Assembly (NCBI RefSeq): GCF_007997305.1
Contig: NZ_VORZ01000003.1
Location: 278,377-342,376 of the forward strand
Reading direction: 5' to 3'
Length of the DNA stretch: 64,000 nucleotides
Origin: Psychrobacter frigidicola
Lineage (GTDB): Bacteria; Pseudomonadota; Gammaproteobacteria; Pseudomonadales; Moraxellaceae
The notes under the pieces are model-generated. The model did no database searches. It was not told the DNA's origin and saw nothing but the letters and a program-made list of their open reading frames with translations. This document shows positions 27,886-37,995 of this stretch, piece after piece. The position numbers were made by a program, and so were the translations under genes. Position 1 is the stretch's first letter; every line of letters begins with the position of its first letter.

Positions 27886-29082
27886 TTATTTATTAATACT
27901 ACTCAACTTACTTTGTTGCTCATCTATTGCCCACTGAATGTGCTCATCGAGCATATCACTATGAACGCCTAATCTTGTGTGTAGCTGGGCAATAATATCA
28001 GTACTAACATCGGCGTTACCAAGTCCGATAGTGATGTTACGTAAAAAGCTAACATAGCCGGTACGCCTGAGAGGACTCCCTTGAGTGTTTTGCAAAAACT
28101 TTGCTTCTGTCCACTGCCATAACTTCAGTAAGCTGCTGTCATCAAAATTGTGCCTTGGTGCAAAATCATCTACCGAAGTTAGCTTAGCGTAGCGATTCCA
28201 CGGGCAAATTAGCTGACAGTCATCACACCCAAATACGCGGTTGCCGATAGCACGGCGATACTTATGATCTATAGTACCTTTATGTTCAATCGTTAAATAA
28301 GAGATGCAAGCCGCTGCGTTGAGCTCATGAGGCGCGACAATTGCTTGTGTTGGACAGATATCGATACAAGCGTTACAACTGCCACAATGTGCCTCGACAG
28401 GTTTATCGTCAGGAAGCTCTAAGCTAATAAACAGCTCGCCCAATACAAAGAACGATCCAGCTTGTTTATTAAGCAGTAAGGTATGCTTTCCTGTCCAGCC
28501 AAGCCCAGCGGCATCCGCTATCGGGCGCTCAAAGATAGGGGCAGAATCACTAAATGGCCGAAAAACGAAATCTGTTTTATTGCCGATATCTAAATGTTGC
28601 CACTCAGGTAAGGCGGCTTCAATTTGAAGGGCTAATTGCTTGAGACGGCTACGCATGGTTTTATGATAATCACGACCACGTGCGTAACGCGCGATAATGC
28701 CATTATTAGGACGACTATTATCTGCTACCGTTCGCGGCTGCGGTGCTTCGGTCAGGTAATCCATGCGTACACTAATGATGGTTCTTGCACCTGCTACTAG
28801 CTGCTCTGGATGTGCCCGCAGGTGATGATTGTTGTGCATGAACTGTAATTGTCCCTCGTACCCTTTGTCCAGCCATTTTTGCAGTTGCTTCATCTGCTGT
28901 GTAAATAAAGGATGGTGTACGGATAAGAAGCCGCAATCAGCAAATCCTAATGCTTGCGCTTGAGTTTTAATCCAGTATTTAACATCCTCTGGCGTTGTAA
29001 ACATGGCTGTATTGACCACGGCAATATTATTGGTTGCAGGAAGATTTATCGAGGAATTTCTTGCTGTAGGTTTTATAGTCAT
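27886..29082 (-). CDS. queG: QueG, epoxyqueuosine reductase
   Basis: Cobalamin-dependent iron-sulfur enzyme that makes the last step of queuosine synthesis, reducing epoxyqueuosine in tRNA. 398 residues. Two [4Fe-4S] clusters are visible: CGSCNACIDICPTQAI (about residues 233-248), and CDDCQLICPWN (about 290-300). The GFSDCGFL-like amino-terminal block reads ALGFADCGFLSVHHP. About 26 polar residues precede the family start; an ATG at 29004 would remove them. No clear ribosome binding site at either. Confidence 0.94.
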   Translation of the reverse strand: MTIKPTARNSSINLPATNNIAVVNTAMFTTPEDVKYWIKTQAQALGFADCGFLSVHHPLFTQQMKQLQKWLDKGYEGQLQFMHNNHHLRAHPEQLVAGARTIISVRMDYLTEAPQPRTVADNSRPNNGIIARYARGRDYHKTMRSRLKQLALQIEAALPEWQHLDIGNKTDFVFRPFSDSAPIFERPIADAAGLGWTGKHTLLLNKQAGSFFVLGELFISLELPDDKPVEAHCGSCNACIDICPTQAIVAPHELNAAACISYLTIEHKGTIDHKYRRAIGNRVFGCDDCQLICPWNRYAKLTSVDDFAPRHNFDDSSLLKLWQWTEAKFLQNTQGSPLRRTGYVSFLRNITIGLGNADVSTDIIAQLHTRLGVHSDMLDEHIQWAIDEQQSKLSSINK

Positions 29083-29206
29083 AAGTAATCATAAATAATA
29101 GCGCGTAAGAGACTATGATAAGCTAGATAACCCAGCACGCAAGTATAAAGAATAAATTAATAGTGATGTGGCAGCAAATCGACAGCGACTTGGTTTTGAT
29201 AGGTAT

Positions 29207-29220
29207 TATTGATATCAATA
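29207..29220. repeat. 14-base perfect palindrome between queG and nnr
   Basis: TATTGATATCAATA, symmetrical about 29213/29214, in the 212-base divergent gap. A TATAAT lies at about 29250-29255 toward nnr. Position suits an operator, but such A+T-rich palindromes can arise by chance. Confidence 0.5.
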
Positions 29221-29294
29221 CATAGTAATAAGAAAAATTTTGCTACGCTTATAATAATAAAGCCAGCATATAGCAAAAATAATAGAGGTTCATT

Positions 29295-31091
29295 ATGCAA
29301 ACGCTAAGACAAAATTACTCTCCTTTGACACAAGCAAGCATGCCAATCGCTTTATACAGCAGTCAGCAAGTTTATGCTATGGAGCAAGCTTGGTTCGCGT
29401 ATGGGTATGATAGCTTTGCATTGATGCAGCAAGCTGCGTGGCAAATGACACAGCACATTATTCAGCTTGATAATCAAAAATATCACGCTAGATCAAACGC
29501 TTTAGTAGACTTTTCAACTGGTTCTTCAGTGAACCATAATAAAATTTATGGTCACCATTGTAGACAGCCACTAGCAAGTATTTGGGTCGGTCACGGTAAT
29601 AATGGTGGTGACGGCTGGTTGATAGCGCACTACCTACAGCAAGCGGGCTGGCAGGTAAAAGTCATGACTGTTGGCCTTGATATAGATTCTGATACAGCAA
29701 ATGATGGATCATCTCATACGTTATCTGATGCAATTAAAGCTCAGCACTTAGCAGTGGCGGCTGGCTGTTCCTATCAGTGTTTTGAACACAGTGGCTCTAT
29801 TCATAGTGGGCAATACTCTGATATATCACGAGCGTCATTACCCGTGGCAGGTGTTTATGTTGATGCGATATTTGGCATTGGTCTTGATCGTGCCCCTACA
29901 GGGATTTATAAACAGGCTATTGATACCTTTAATAAGTGTGCCAAAGCTAATGCCGCATTAGTTGTTGCTGTTGATGTTCCAAGTGGATTGGTGGCCTCTA
30001 CTGGTCAAGTTTTCGACTGTCTAGCGATTCAAGCAGATGTAACTTTATGTCTAATTGCGCGCAAGTTTGGTCTGCATACCAAAGATGGTATGGATTATAC
30101 TGGAGATGTGCTTGATATTCCGTTGATACCTCATACCGTAACAGAGTCGGCTGCGACCCTATTAAAGAGTGCGCATGGTTTGTTTGCACGTCAGAAAAAT
30201 AGCTATAAAGGTAGCTATGGACATGTATTGATCATTGGTGGCAACCGAGTCGATGGTTCACAAGGAATGGGTGGAGCAGCGATACTATCTGCTTCCAGCG
30301 CTATGGCAACAGGGGCGGGTAAAATTACAGTAGCTTGTCATCAGGCTTTTCACGGAGCATTATTGACGTCGTTACCGGATGCGATGACGATAGATTTACA
30401 TGATCAAGATAGCGTAAAAAATCTGATTAAAGAGGCCAGCGTCATTGCTATTGGTATGGGATTGGGACGCGATGACACTGCAAAATCGCTATTTGTCTGC
30501 TATGTTCAAGTGGCTATGACACATGGTAAATTTATAGTGATAGATGCCGATGGTCTCTATCATTTGGCCTCATTGCAAGCAGATAAGCATGAGTTAGTTA
30601 CTCAACTGCAAGAATACAGCCGAGAGCATCAAGTTTGCTTAACACCGCATAGTGGTGAAGCTGCTAAATTGCTTGAGCAAGACATAAAGACAGTAGAGAG
30701 TGATAGATTGGCTGCTATAAAACAGTGTACAACGACTTATGGTGGTGATTGGGTGCTTAAAGGCGCAGGGTCCTTAGTACTAGAGCAAATATTAAAACAA
30801 AAGCAGGTATACGTCTGCGGCGTTGGTAATGCTGGCATGGCAACGGCTGGCATGGGGGATGTACTATCAGGAGTTATCGCCGGATTATTAGCCCAACAGG
30901 ATTTAGAAGAAGAACAGCGCAGTTTACACCAAGCAGTACTTATTCACGGTCAGGCAGGGGATGTCTTAGTCAATAAGGAGTCAGTTGCTGCCAACAGAAA
31001 CCATCAGCTACTTATTGGACAGCGTGGCTTACAAGCACAAGATATGCCTGCAGCCATTCGCCATGTCATGCAATTAATTACACTAGAATAG
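29295..31091 (+). CDS. nnr: Nnr, bifunctional NAD(P)H-hydrate epimerase / dehydratase
   Basis: Repairs hydrated NAD(P)H: the amino-terminal NnrE half epimerises the R form and the carboxyl NnrD half dehydrates the S form using ADP. 598 residues. NnrE shows WVGHGNNGGDGWLIAHYL and VDAIFGIGLDR; NnrD shows GSYGHVLIIGG, GAGKITVACH, LTPHSGEAAKLL and GMATAGMGDVLSGVIAGLLAQ. The protein is longer than E. coli Nnr (about 515) through polar insertions in NnrE. AGAGG precedes the ATG. It is divergent from queG; tsaE, often next to these genes, is absent. Confidence 0.94.
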   Translation: MQTLRQNYSPLTQASMPIALYSSQQVYAMEQAWFAYGYDSFALMQQAAWQMTQHIIQLDNQKYHARSNALVDFSTGSSVNHNKIYGHHCRQPLASIWVGHGNNGGDGWLIAHYLQQAGWQVKVMTVGLDIDSDTANDGSSHTLSDAIKAQHLAVAAGCSYQCFEHSGSIHSGQYSDISRASLPVAGVYVDAIFGIGLDRAPTGIYKQAIDTFNKCAKANAALVVAVDVPSGLVASTGQVFDCLAIQADVTLCLIARKFGLHTKDGMDYTGDVLDIPLIPHTVTESAATLLKSAHGLFARQKNSYKGSYGHVLIIGGNRVDGSQGMGGAAILSASSAMATGAGKITVACHQAFHGALLTSLPDAMTIDLHDQDSVKNLIKEASVIAIGMGLGRDDTAKSLFVCYVQVAMTHGKFIVIDADGLYHLASLQADKHELVTQLQEYSREHQVCLTPHSGEAAKLLEQDIKTVESDRLAAIKQCTTTYGGDWVLKGAGSLVLEQILKQKQVYVCGVGNAGMATAGMGDVLSGVIAGLLAQQDLEEEQRSLHQAVLIHGQAGDVLVNKESVAANRNHQLLIGQRGLQAQDMPAAIRHVMQLITLE

Positions 31092-31099
31092 CTTTTAAA

Positions 31100-31612
31100 T
31101 TAGCTACAGTATTGGCTAATGGCTTGTTGGACGCGCTCACGTTTTACCTCAATTTCACGGCTATCCAGATACTGACGTTTACCACTGGTATCCATCTCAT
31201 AGATACGTCCGCCAACATTGAGGTTGGTTAAGTTATTACGTAGAGACTGACAGCGTTGCGCATTCGCGTTGGCTTCTTGATCTTTGATACGAGCTTCTAA
31301 TTGCGCAACGCGTTGCTCTTCAGGATTTTGCGCATTATTATTTTGGTTAGCATCTGTTTTACCGGCTAATTGTCCGGCATCAGCTTGACGACCATCGCTA
31401 CGAAATTCGATGACCTCCACATTTTTACTGTTTTGCGGTGGATGCTGGCTGTATTTGACCTCACCATGCGTGCCGATAGATTTATAAACCTGAATAGCGT
31501 AGCTAACATTCGTTGTTAGCGTTAGTATGCAGGTCGCACTGAGCATGATCAGCAGCTTAGTGATGGTATTTGTTATAATTGAATGAGCGATGATGGCAAT
31601 CCTCTTAACCAT
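31100..31612 (-). CDS. DUF4124 domain protein, exported
   Basis: Secreted or periplasmic protein of unknown function. 170 residues: a signal peptide with a long basic n-region and hydrophobic core ending at SYA (about residue 39), then the DUF4124 motif IQVYKSIGTHGEVKYSQHPPQ. A Gln/Asn/Ala-rich coiled-coil stretch (about 80-120) follows, with RCQSLRNNLTNLNVGGRIYE at the end, typical of this family in Pseudomonadales. It converges on nnr with only eight bases between the stops. Confidence 0.85.
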   Translation of the reverse strand: MVKRIAIIAHSIITNTITKLLIMLSATCILTLTTNVSYAIQVYKSIGTHGEVKYSQHPPQNSKNVEVIEFRSDGRQADAGQLAGKTDANQNNNAQNPEEQRVAQLEARIKDQEANANAQRCQSLRNNLTNLNVGGRIYEMDTSGKRQYLDSREIEVKRERVQQAISQYCS

Positions 31613-32346
31613 AAAAGTGAGTGTTGATACTGCAGTGTGAATATTTTATAAACTCGACATGTAACTTAATAATATTACAGAACAGATGTCGGTACGGCTG
31701 GTGTTATTTTAACAAAAAATAATTATGAATGTATATTATTTAATAACCATTAGTTAGGGATAGGCTTTATAACTTTTTCTTGACAAGAGCGCCTAAACCA
31801 CCGACTATATTGATAGTTGATTGGTCAGTGAGCGGCTTTTATGATATTGCCGTATCACTCGAAGGTAAAACCTATCTTGCTTCTTATCAGTAGCTGAGTT
31901 TGGTTTACTTTCTTTGTAACAATAGCGCAGTAAGGATAGCGATCACAACGATAACTGTCATTTTCTGTGTTGGTTGTTTCCGGACTTATCGGTCTACAAC
32001 GACTAAGATAAACTTATTATTTTGATACATCAAATTGCTACGTTAAGTACAGTACAGTTGCTGAATACAATAGACATGCGCCTCTAATACTAGTTCGCTA
32101 TGAACAGTTGTATAATTGATAGCGCTCCTCTTTATTTGATGACTGAACGTAATTGCATTTTTGGTACTTATATTAATAATAAGCCTCTTTTATAAGCGAA
32201 CCTGCATTTAGTCATTGTCTATCGATAACCTCCTATCACAAAACCAGTCCCAAAAAATTCTGTGTTCAAATCTCATGCTGTCTTATAAAACAGCGGAATT
32301 TTGACATAGTGGGCATACATTCTTTATATGGATAAAGGTGACGATA
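31613..32346. promoter_or_regulatory. Long region upstream of ilvB
   Basis: 734 bases without an obvious gene. Notable items: TTGACA at about 31782 with TATATT 20 bases later; an 18-codon frame at 31841-31897 rich in Ile and Leu; a TATAAT at 32111-32116 with a poor -35; a GCTGT/ACAGC hairpin (32277-32294); and TTGACA (32301-32306), 17-base spacer, TTATAT (32324-32329) immediately before ilvB. The last is the best promoter. I see no intrinsic terminator in the region. Confidence 0.5.
31841..31897 (+). CDS. Possible 18-residue Ile/Leu-rich leader peptide upstream of ilvB
   Basis: ATG to TGA frame encoding 18 residues, eight of them Ile, Leu or Val, with an ILLLI run at positions 12-16. Only a weak GAGCGG stands before the ATG. 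The content recalls attenuation peptides of branched-chain operons, but it lies about 450 bases from ilvB and no terminator/antiterminator pair is evident, so it may be chance. Confidence 0.2.
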   Translation: MILPYHSKVKPILLLISS

Positions 32347-34191
32347 GTGAAGCAAGATATGCAAGACACGCAGAATACGCAAAGTCCGAACATGACTGGA
32401 CTGAACCAATCGGCTAATGCTGCCGAGCACTTTAGTGAAAAACAACAACTGCTGGCTGAACACAGTACGCAGCCGGTGATGATGACAGGCGCTGAGATGT
32501 TAGTGCAAGCGCTTACCGATGAAGGCGTCAAATATATATTTGGCTATCCAGGTGGCGCAGTTTTACATATTTATGATGCCCTATTCCAACAAGAAAATAT
32601 CGAGCATATTTTAGTACGCCACGAGCAAGCTGCTGGTCATATGGCAGATGCTTACTCGCGTGTGACGGGTAATACCGGTGTGGTCCTGGCAACGTCTGGT
32701 CCTGGCGCTACTAATACAGTTACTGCTATCGCTACTGCCTTTATGGATTCAGTACCGATGGTGGTCATCGCAGGACAGGTACCAAGCAGTCTCATTGGCG
32801 AAGATGCTTTCCAAGAGACTGACATGATTGGAGTGTCACGTCCCATTGTTAAACACAGTTTTCAAATACGTCATGCCAGCGAAATTCCGATGATTGTTAA
32901 AAAAGCTTTTTATATCGCTCAGTCTGGACGTCCGGGTCCTGTTGTCATCGATATCCCTAAAGATATGACTGCGCCCAATGAGAAGTTTGCCTATGAATAT
33001 CCAGAAGAGGTATTCGTACGTTCTTATCAGCCTTCAATGAAAGGGCATAGCGGTCAAATCAAAAAAGCAGTCGAGACGTTACTAGCAGCGAAGCGCCCAG
33101 TGGTTTATGCCGGTGGTGGCGTTATTTGGAGTAAAGCTGATAAGGAGCTCACCGAGCTTGCACACCGCTTGAACTTGCCTGTTACTAATACGTTAATGGG
33201 GCTTGGTACATTCCCTGGTTCTGACCGTCAGTTTTTGGGTATGCTGGGCATGCATGGTACCTATGAGGCCAATATGAGCATGCATCATGCGGACGTTATT
33301 TTGGCAGTTGGCGCCCGTTTTGATGACCGTGTGACCAATAATGTCAAAAAGTTCTGTCCTAATGCGACTATTATCCATATTGATATTGATCCTACCTCTA
33401 TCTCAAAAACTATATTTGCTCACATTCCTATCGTTGGCGATGTAAAGTCGGTATTAACCGATATGTTAGAAATTATCGGTGAGGATAAAGAATTAAATCA
33501 GCCGGCGCTATTAGATTGGTGGTCACAGATTAATGAATGGCGTAAGCGTCATGGTCTGCGTTATGACACGAGCACTGAGCATGGTATTAAGCCGCAAGCC
33601 GCAGTACAAGCCTTAGATCGAGTGACTAACAGTAATGCCATTATCACTAGTGACGTCGGTCAACATCAGATGTTTGCCGCTTTATACTATACCTATAATG
33701 AGCCTGGTCAGTGGCTTAACTCAGGCGGTCTTGGTACTATGGGCGTCGGCTTGCCGTACGCGATGGCAGCCAAGCTTGCCTATCCAGAGCGTGATGTGGT
33801 TTGTATCACCGGCGAGGGCTCTATTCAGATGAATATCCAAGAGCTATCAACGTGTTTACAATACAATCTACCAGTCAAAATTTTAAACTTAAACAATGCG
33901 CAGCTTGGTATGGTTAAGCAGTGGCAGGATATGCTATACGAGGGTCGTCACGCACATTCGTATATGAATTCGTTACCAGACTTTGTGAAACTTGCTGAGA
34001 GCTATGGTCATGTCGGTATCAAAATTACTGATCCTGAAACCATGGAAGCACAGATTGCTGAAGCAATGGCTATGAAAGATAAATTGGTATTCATTGATGT
34101 TTATGTCGACCGTAATGAGCATGTATATCCGATGCAGATCGCTGGACAGACGATGCGTGACATGTGGTTATCAAAAGGGGAGCGCACTTAA
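32347..34191 (+). CDS. ilvB: Acetolactate synthase large subunit
   Basis: Thiamine-diphosphate enzyme that condenses pyruvate units (or pyruvate with 2-oxobutyrate) at the first common step of valine, leucine and isoleucine synthesis. It shows [15 protein letters not shown] and the catalytic Glu in [15 protein letters not shown]. The FAD-region segment and the ThDP motif [29 protein letters not shown] follow. About 35 polar residues precede the domain. Start GTG at 32347 has AAGGTG six bases upstream; a GTG at 32338 and an ATG at 32359 are alternatives. Shares one base with ilvN. Confidence 0.96.
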   Translation: MKQDMQDTQNTQSPNMTGLNQSANAAEHFSEKQQLLAEHSTQPVMMTGAEMLVQALTDEGVKYIFGYPGGAVLHIYDALFQQENIEHILVRHEQAAGHMADAYSRVTGNTGVVLATSGPGATNTVTAIATAFMDSVPMVVIAGQVPSSLIGEDAFQETDMIGVSRPIVKHSFQIRHASEIPMIVKKAFYIAQSGRPGPVVIDIPKDMTAPNEKFAYEYPEEVFVRSYQPSMKGHSGQIKKAVETLLAAKRPVVYAGGGVIWSKADKELTELAHRLNLPVTNTLMGLGTFPGSDRQFLGMLGMHGTYEANMSMHHADVILAVGARFDDRVTNNVKKFCPNATIIHIDIDPTSISKTIFAHIPIVGDVKSVLTDMLEIIGEDKELNQPALLDWWSQINEWRKRHGLRYDTSTEHGIKPQAAVQALDRVTNSNAIITSDVGQHQMFAALYYTYNEPGQWLNSGGLGTMGVGLPYAMAAKLAYPERDVVCITGEGSIQMNIQELSTCLQYNLPVKILNLNNAQLGMVKQWQDMLYEGRHAHSYMNSLPDFVKLAESYGHVGIKITDPETMEAQIAEAMAMKDKLVFIDVYVDRNEHVYPMQIAGQTMRDMWLSKGERT

Positions 34192-34688
34192 TGCAACAAC
34201 AACATCTGATTTCGGTATTAATGGAAAACGAAGCGGGCTCGTTGTCGCGATTGGTCGGTTTATTCTCCCAGCGTGGTTATAACATTGAAACGCTAAATGT
34301 GGCGCCTACAGACGATCCTTCTATGTCACGCCTGACGCTAACTACTATTACCTCACCTGAAAAGATTGAACAAATAACCAAGCAATTGCATAAGCTTATT
34401 GAAGTGGTTAAAGTTTTAAATTTATCAGATACGGTACACGTTGATCGCGAGCTGATGCTAATTAAAGTTCGTGCGACTGGCAATGCGCGTGAAGAGATTA
34501 AACGTAGCGCTGATATTTTCCGAGCACAAATCGTTGATGTTAATACGAATCTATACACCATTCAAATTGTCGGTGATACCGCTAAGCTCGATGGCTTCAT
34601 TGATGTTATCGGCCGCGAGCGTATTCTAGAAGTAGTACGTTCAGGTATGATTGGGATAGCTCGCGGTGAAAAAACGCTAAGTGTCTAA
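34191..34688 (+). CDS. ilvN: Acetolactate synthase small (regulatory) subunit
   Basis: ACT-domain subunit that activates the catalytic subunit and mediates valine feedback. 165 residues, the IlvH-type length. ACT domain: LISVLMENEAGSLSRLVGLFSQRGYNIETLNVAPTDDPSMSRLT (residues 5-48); carboxyl domain with IFRAQIVDVNTNLYTIQIVGDTAKLDGFIDVIG. The ATG overlaps the ilvB stop (TAATG) with AGGGGAG upstream. I use the symbol ilvN; by length it could equally be named ilvH. Confidence 0.95.
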   Translation: MQQQHLISVLMENEAGSLSRLVGLFSQRGYNIETLNVAPTDDPSMSRLTLTTITSPEKIEQITKQLHKLIEVVKVLNLSDTVHVDRELMLIKVRATGNAREEIKRSADIFRAQIVDVNTNLYTIQIVGDTAKLDGFIDVIGRERILEVVRSGMIGIARGEKTLSV

Positions 34689-34746
34689 TCATTATTGCGT
34701 TATCATGTCTCACACTTAACATTTACGTTATTTAAAACTTAACATG

Positions 34747-34794
34747 ACGCTTATAACACGAACCATACTTATATAATGGTAGCGTTATAAGTGT
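34747..34794. promoter_or_regulatory. Long dyad enclosing a -10 box upstream of ilvC
   Basis: Arms at 34747-34759 and 34782-34794 pair over 13 positions with one mismatch and one G-U; inside them ACCAT (34762-34766) pairs with ATGGT (34776-34780). A perfect TATAAT (34772-34777) sits at the centre. No T-run follows, so a terminator is unlikely. It lies 45 bases before the ilvC start and can be an operator over an ilvC-specific promoter or a structured leader. Confidence 0.6.
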
Positions 34795-34817
34795 TAACTA
34801 CCCATGGCTCTCCATGA

Positions 34818-35855
<1,038 letters not shown>

Positions 35856-35921
35856 GTAGTTATTTATATTAAGTAGTCACTAATAAATAGCCAAGCTACT
35901 TATATTCAAAACTAATTACTG

Positions 35922-35954
35922 CCCATGTTATCGTACAGATAGCATGGGTTTTTT
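35922..35954 (+). terminator. Terminator after ilvC
   Basis: CCCATGTTATC pairs with GATAGCATGGG (one mismatch) around GTACA, then a T-run. Closes the ilv operon. Confidence 0.9.
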
Positions 35955-36102
35955 AGTGGTGATTTTAAGGGTAGGGCTGTTATTGCTTTGCTATTTACCT
36001 TGAAAAGTAGTGAGAGTCCCCTTATATAGAACTTCGGTACAACGCTCAACGAGCTGACTGTTCCCTAATTTCTTTTTATTCTTACATAATAGGTTGTGTG
36101 TT

Positions 36103-36528
36103 GTGCAAATATCTTTTCCAGACTGGCTGACGCCGCAATTCGCATATATTGTTCTTAGCGCCATAGTTGCCGTACTGATTTGGATAGAAGGCGAGATGCT
36201 CAAGCGTAATGCAGGCAAATTACCCAAGTCATCATTTTTTCGGTTTAGCTCTTTAGTAGATACGGCATGGTTTTTTGTCTCTACCGTTATGTTATATATG
36301 ATTGATTTTGAGCCGTTAGCTATTGCTGTACCTGCAGCTTATGGTCTTTACACTGTATATGGTTGGATTTACGGCACACGACTACTCAAGCGCGGCGGAA
36401 TTCCCGACTCAGCTGAAGACTTAATAGTGCCACCCAAATATATTGCTTATAGTCAGTCATTTGCGCTGATATTTTTTGCATTATGCTTATTAGTTTTGGC
36501 TTCTCCTTGGTTACCAATATCGCTATAA
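36103..36528 (+). CDS. Small integral membrane protein of unknown function
   Basis: 141 residues with about four hydrophobic helices: FAYIVLSAIVAVLIWIEGEML, SLVDTAWFFVSTVMLYMIDF, AIAVPAAYGLYTVYGWIYGTRL and FALIFFALCLLVLASPWLP. The order DTAWFFVSTVML and PAAYGLYTVYGW is conserved-looking but I do not recognise a family. I take the GTG at 36103, nine bases after AATAGG; a TTG at 36094 is an alternative. It stands alone between the ilvC terminator and the cold-shock gene. Confidence 0.75.
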   Translation: MQISFPDWLTPQFAYIVLSAIVAVLIWIEGEMLKRNAGKLPKSSFFRFSSLVDTAWFFVSTVMLYMIDFEPLAIAVPAAYGLYTVYGWIYGTRLLKRGGIPDSAEDLIVPPKYIAYSQSFALIFFALCLLVLASPWLPISL

Positions 36529-36769
36529 CTACACCTAACCAATTTAAAGTCCATTTATACTACTAAATGTCTGTTAGCAAAAGTTCAGCAATAAACACTT
36601 ACACTAACTTATGAAATAGCTATTTTTGTTTTTTGTAATGAGTTTTCCAGATATATCGTTATAAAATAAAGTAAAAACAGTCTTTAAAAGTTTATTTATA
36701 TCTATTTTTTGTAGGGTGAGATTTTTACAAAAACATATAATTTAATATGGCGCTATCAACAAAAAATGC

Positions 36770-36931
36770 TATACTGCACATGTACTCATAGGATTTGAGG
36801 CTAAAAAATCTGGTGTTATAACGACATATGATGACTTTAGTTTGAGCACTGGCTCGTAGATCAGGTGGGTATATATCAATTAACCGGTGATGACATACGT
36901 CTCGCCAACAGTTAAAGAGTTAGGAAAATTT
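36770..36931 (+). promoter_or_regulatory. Extended -10 promoter and long leader of the cold-shock gene
   Basis: TGC-TATACT (TG at 36767-36768, TATACT at 36770-36775) is an extended -10 box; the predicted leader is about 150 bases, close to the length of the E. coli cspA leader that folds as a temperature sensor. Upstream, TTTTTGTA (36706-36713) and TACAAAAA (36726-36733) form an inverted repeat, and AAATAGCTATTT (36614-36625) is a perfect palindrome. The whole gap is 403 bases (36529-36931). Confidence 0.55.
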
Positions 36932-37144
36932 ATGTCAGATAAAGTTGAAGGCACTGTAAAGTGGTTTAATGAAGCTAAAGGTTTTGGTTTTATCGCTCAA
37001 GACAACGGCGGTCAAGATGTATTCGCTCACTATAGCGCTATTCAAGGCAACGGCTTCAAAACTCTAGCCGAAGGCCAAAAAGTATCTTTCATCTTAGGTG
37101 ATGGCAAAAAAGGCCCACAAGCTGAGCAAATCGAAGCTATCTAG
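36932..37144 (+). CDS. Cold-shock protein (CspA family)
   Basis: Small nucleic-acid chaperone of the OB fold. 70 residues: [33 protein letters not shown] contains RNP1 (KGFGFI) and RNP2 (DVFAHY). The ATG at 36932 follows AGGAAA; an in-frame ATG at 36887 lies before that site and would add 15 unrelated residues. Its own promoter, long leader and terminator mark it as a single-gene unit, as expected for csp genes. Confidence 0.96.
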   Translation: MSDKVEGTVKWFNEAKGFGFIAQDNGGQDVFAHYSAIQGNGFKTLAEGQKVSFILGDGKKGPQAEQIEAI

Positions 37145-37261
37145 TGTCAATTATTAGTAAGTATAGTTGATTTATCAGTTGTCCTTACTATATTGAAATT
37201 AACAATACGCATTGATTGTTTTGTTTGATAAAACAACAAAAATACTGTCTAGACTGTATCC

Positions 37262-37294
37262 AAAAAGCAACCTCTTATCAGGTTGCTTTTTTTT
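37262..37294 (+). terminator. Terminator after the cold-shock gene
   Basis: AAAAAGCAACCT pairs with AGGTTGCTTTTT around CTTATC, followed by further T-residues. Confidence 0.92.
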
Positions 37295-37410
37295 GTGACT
37301 TAAAATAAGTTTTTGATTTATAACTACACCAGATAAATTAATTGATAACGCACTTAATCAAACCAATAAAATAAGACAGTGTAATCAAGACTGTATACTA
37401 AGGAAAAAGG

Positions 37411-37995
37411 ATGAATTGGCAAGCGTGGTTTTCAATAGAATGGCAACAAGTACTAGGCATTTCTTTATCCGTTACAGGATTCTATTTTTGTTTGATACTA
37501 TTTACTCGTATTGTAGGATTACGCAGTTTCTCAAAGCTGTCAAGTTATGACTTTGCAATGACGATTGCGATTGGTAGCATTTTGGCCTCGACGATATTAT
37601 CAGACTCGCCTTCCTTGCTTCAAGGGCTGCTCGCTGTCAGTTTACTATTTATATTGCAAATGATGGTATCCATGGTTAGACGAAAATTTAAGCCTATAAA
37701 ATCACTAATTGATAATCAGCCTATCATTTTGATGGCTCATGGTGAGTATTTTTGGGATAATTTAAAAGAAGCCAATCTTAGTACCAGTGACGTACAAGAA
37801 GTACTACGCAAAAATGGTATAAAGTCTAAGTGTGAAGTGTTTGCCGTTATTATGGAAACGACTGCTGATATGAGTGTGATTAAGAATAATGAAGTAACAC
37901 CCGATTGGTCATTATTTAATGATGTGCGTGATAGTGAACGGTTAATGAATCCAGCTAAAAAGATTGAAAATTCGCACAATCAAGCCAGTCAATAA
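37411..37995 (+). CDS. DUF421 (YetF-like) membrane protein
   Basis: 194 residues: three amino-terminal membrane helices (about residues 13-33, 45-65 and 68-88), then the cytoplasmic DUF421 domain with KPIKSLIDNQPIILMAHGEYFWDNLKEANLSTSDVQEVLRKNGI. RxxGLRSFSKLSSYDFAMTIAIGSILAS is the family signature near residues 31-58. Function unknown; Bacillus relatives are linked to spore and membrane physiology. AAGGAAAAAGG precedes the ATG. Confidence 0.88.
   Translation: MNWQAWFSIEWQQVLGISLSVTGFYFCLILFTRIVGLRSFSKLSSYDFAMTIAIGSILASTILSDSPSLLQGLLAVSLLFILQMMVSMVRRKFKPIKSLIDNQPIILMAHGEYFWDNLKEANLSTSDVQEVLRKNGIKSKCEVFAVIMETTADMSVIKNNEVTPDWSLFNDVRDSERLMNPAKKIENSHNQASQ

Noticed and set aside
32136..32193. Second short frame upstream of ilvB (MTERNCIFGTYINNKPLL)
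   Set aside because: It has only four Ile/Leu residues, not clustered, and no terminator pair follows, so it does not look like an attenuation peptide.
32258..32280. GTTCAAATC sequence resembling a tRNA T-loop
   Set aside because: The flanking bases cannot form the T-stem or an acceptor stem, so no tRNA is present.
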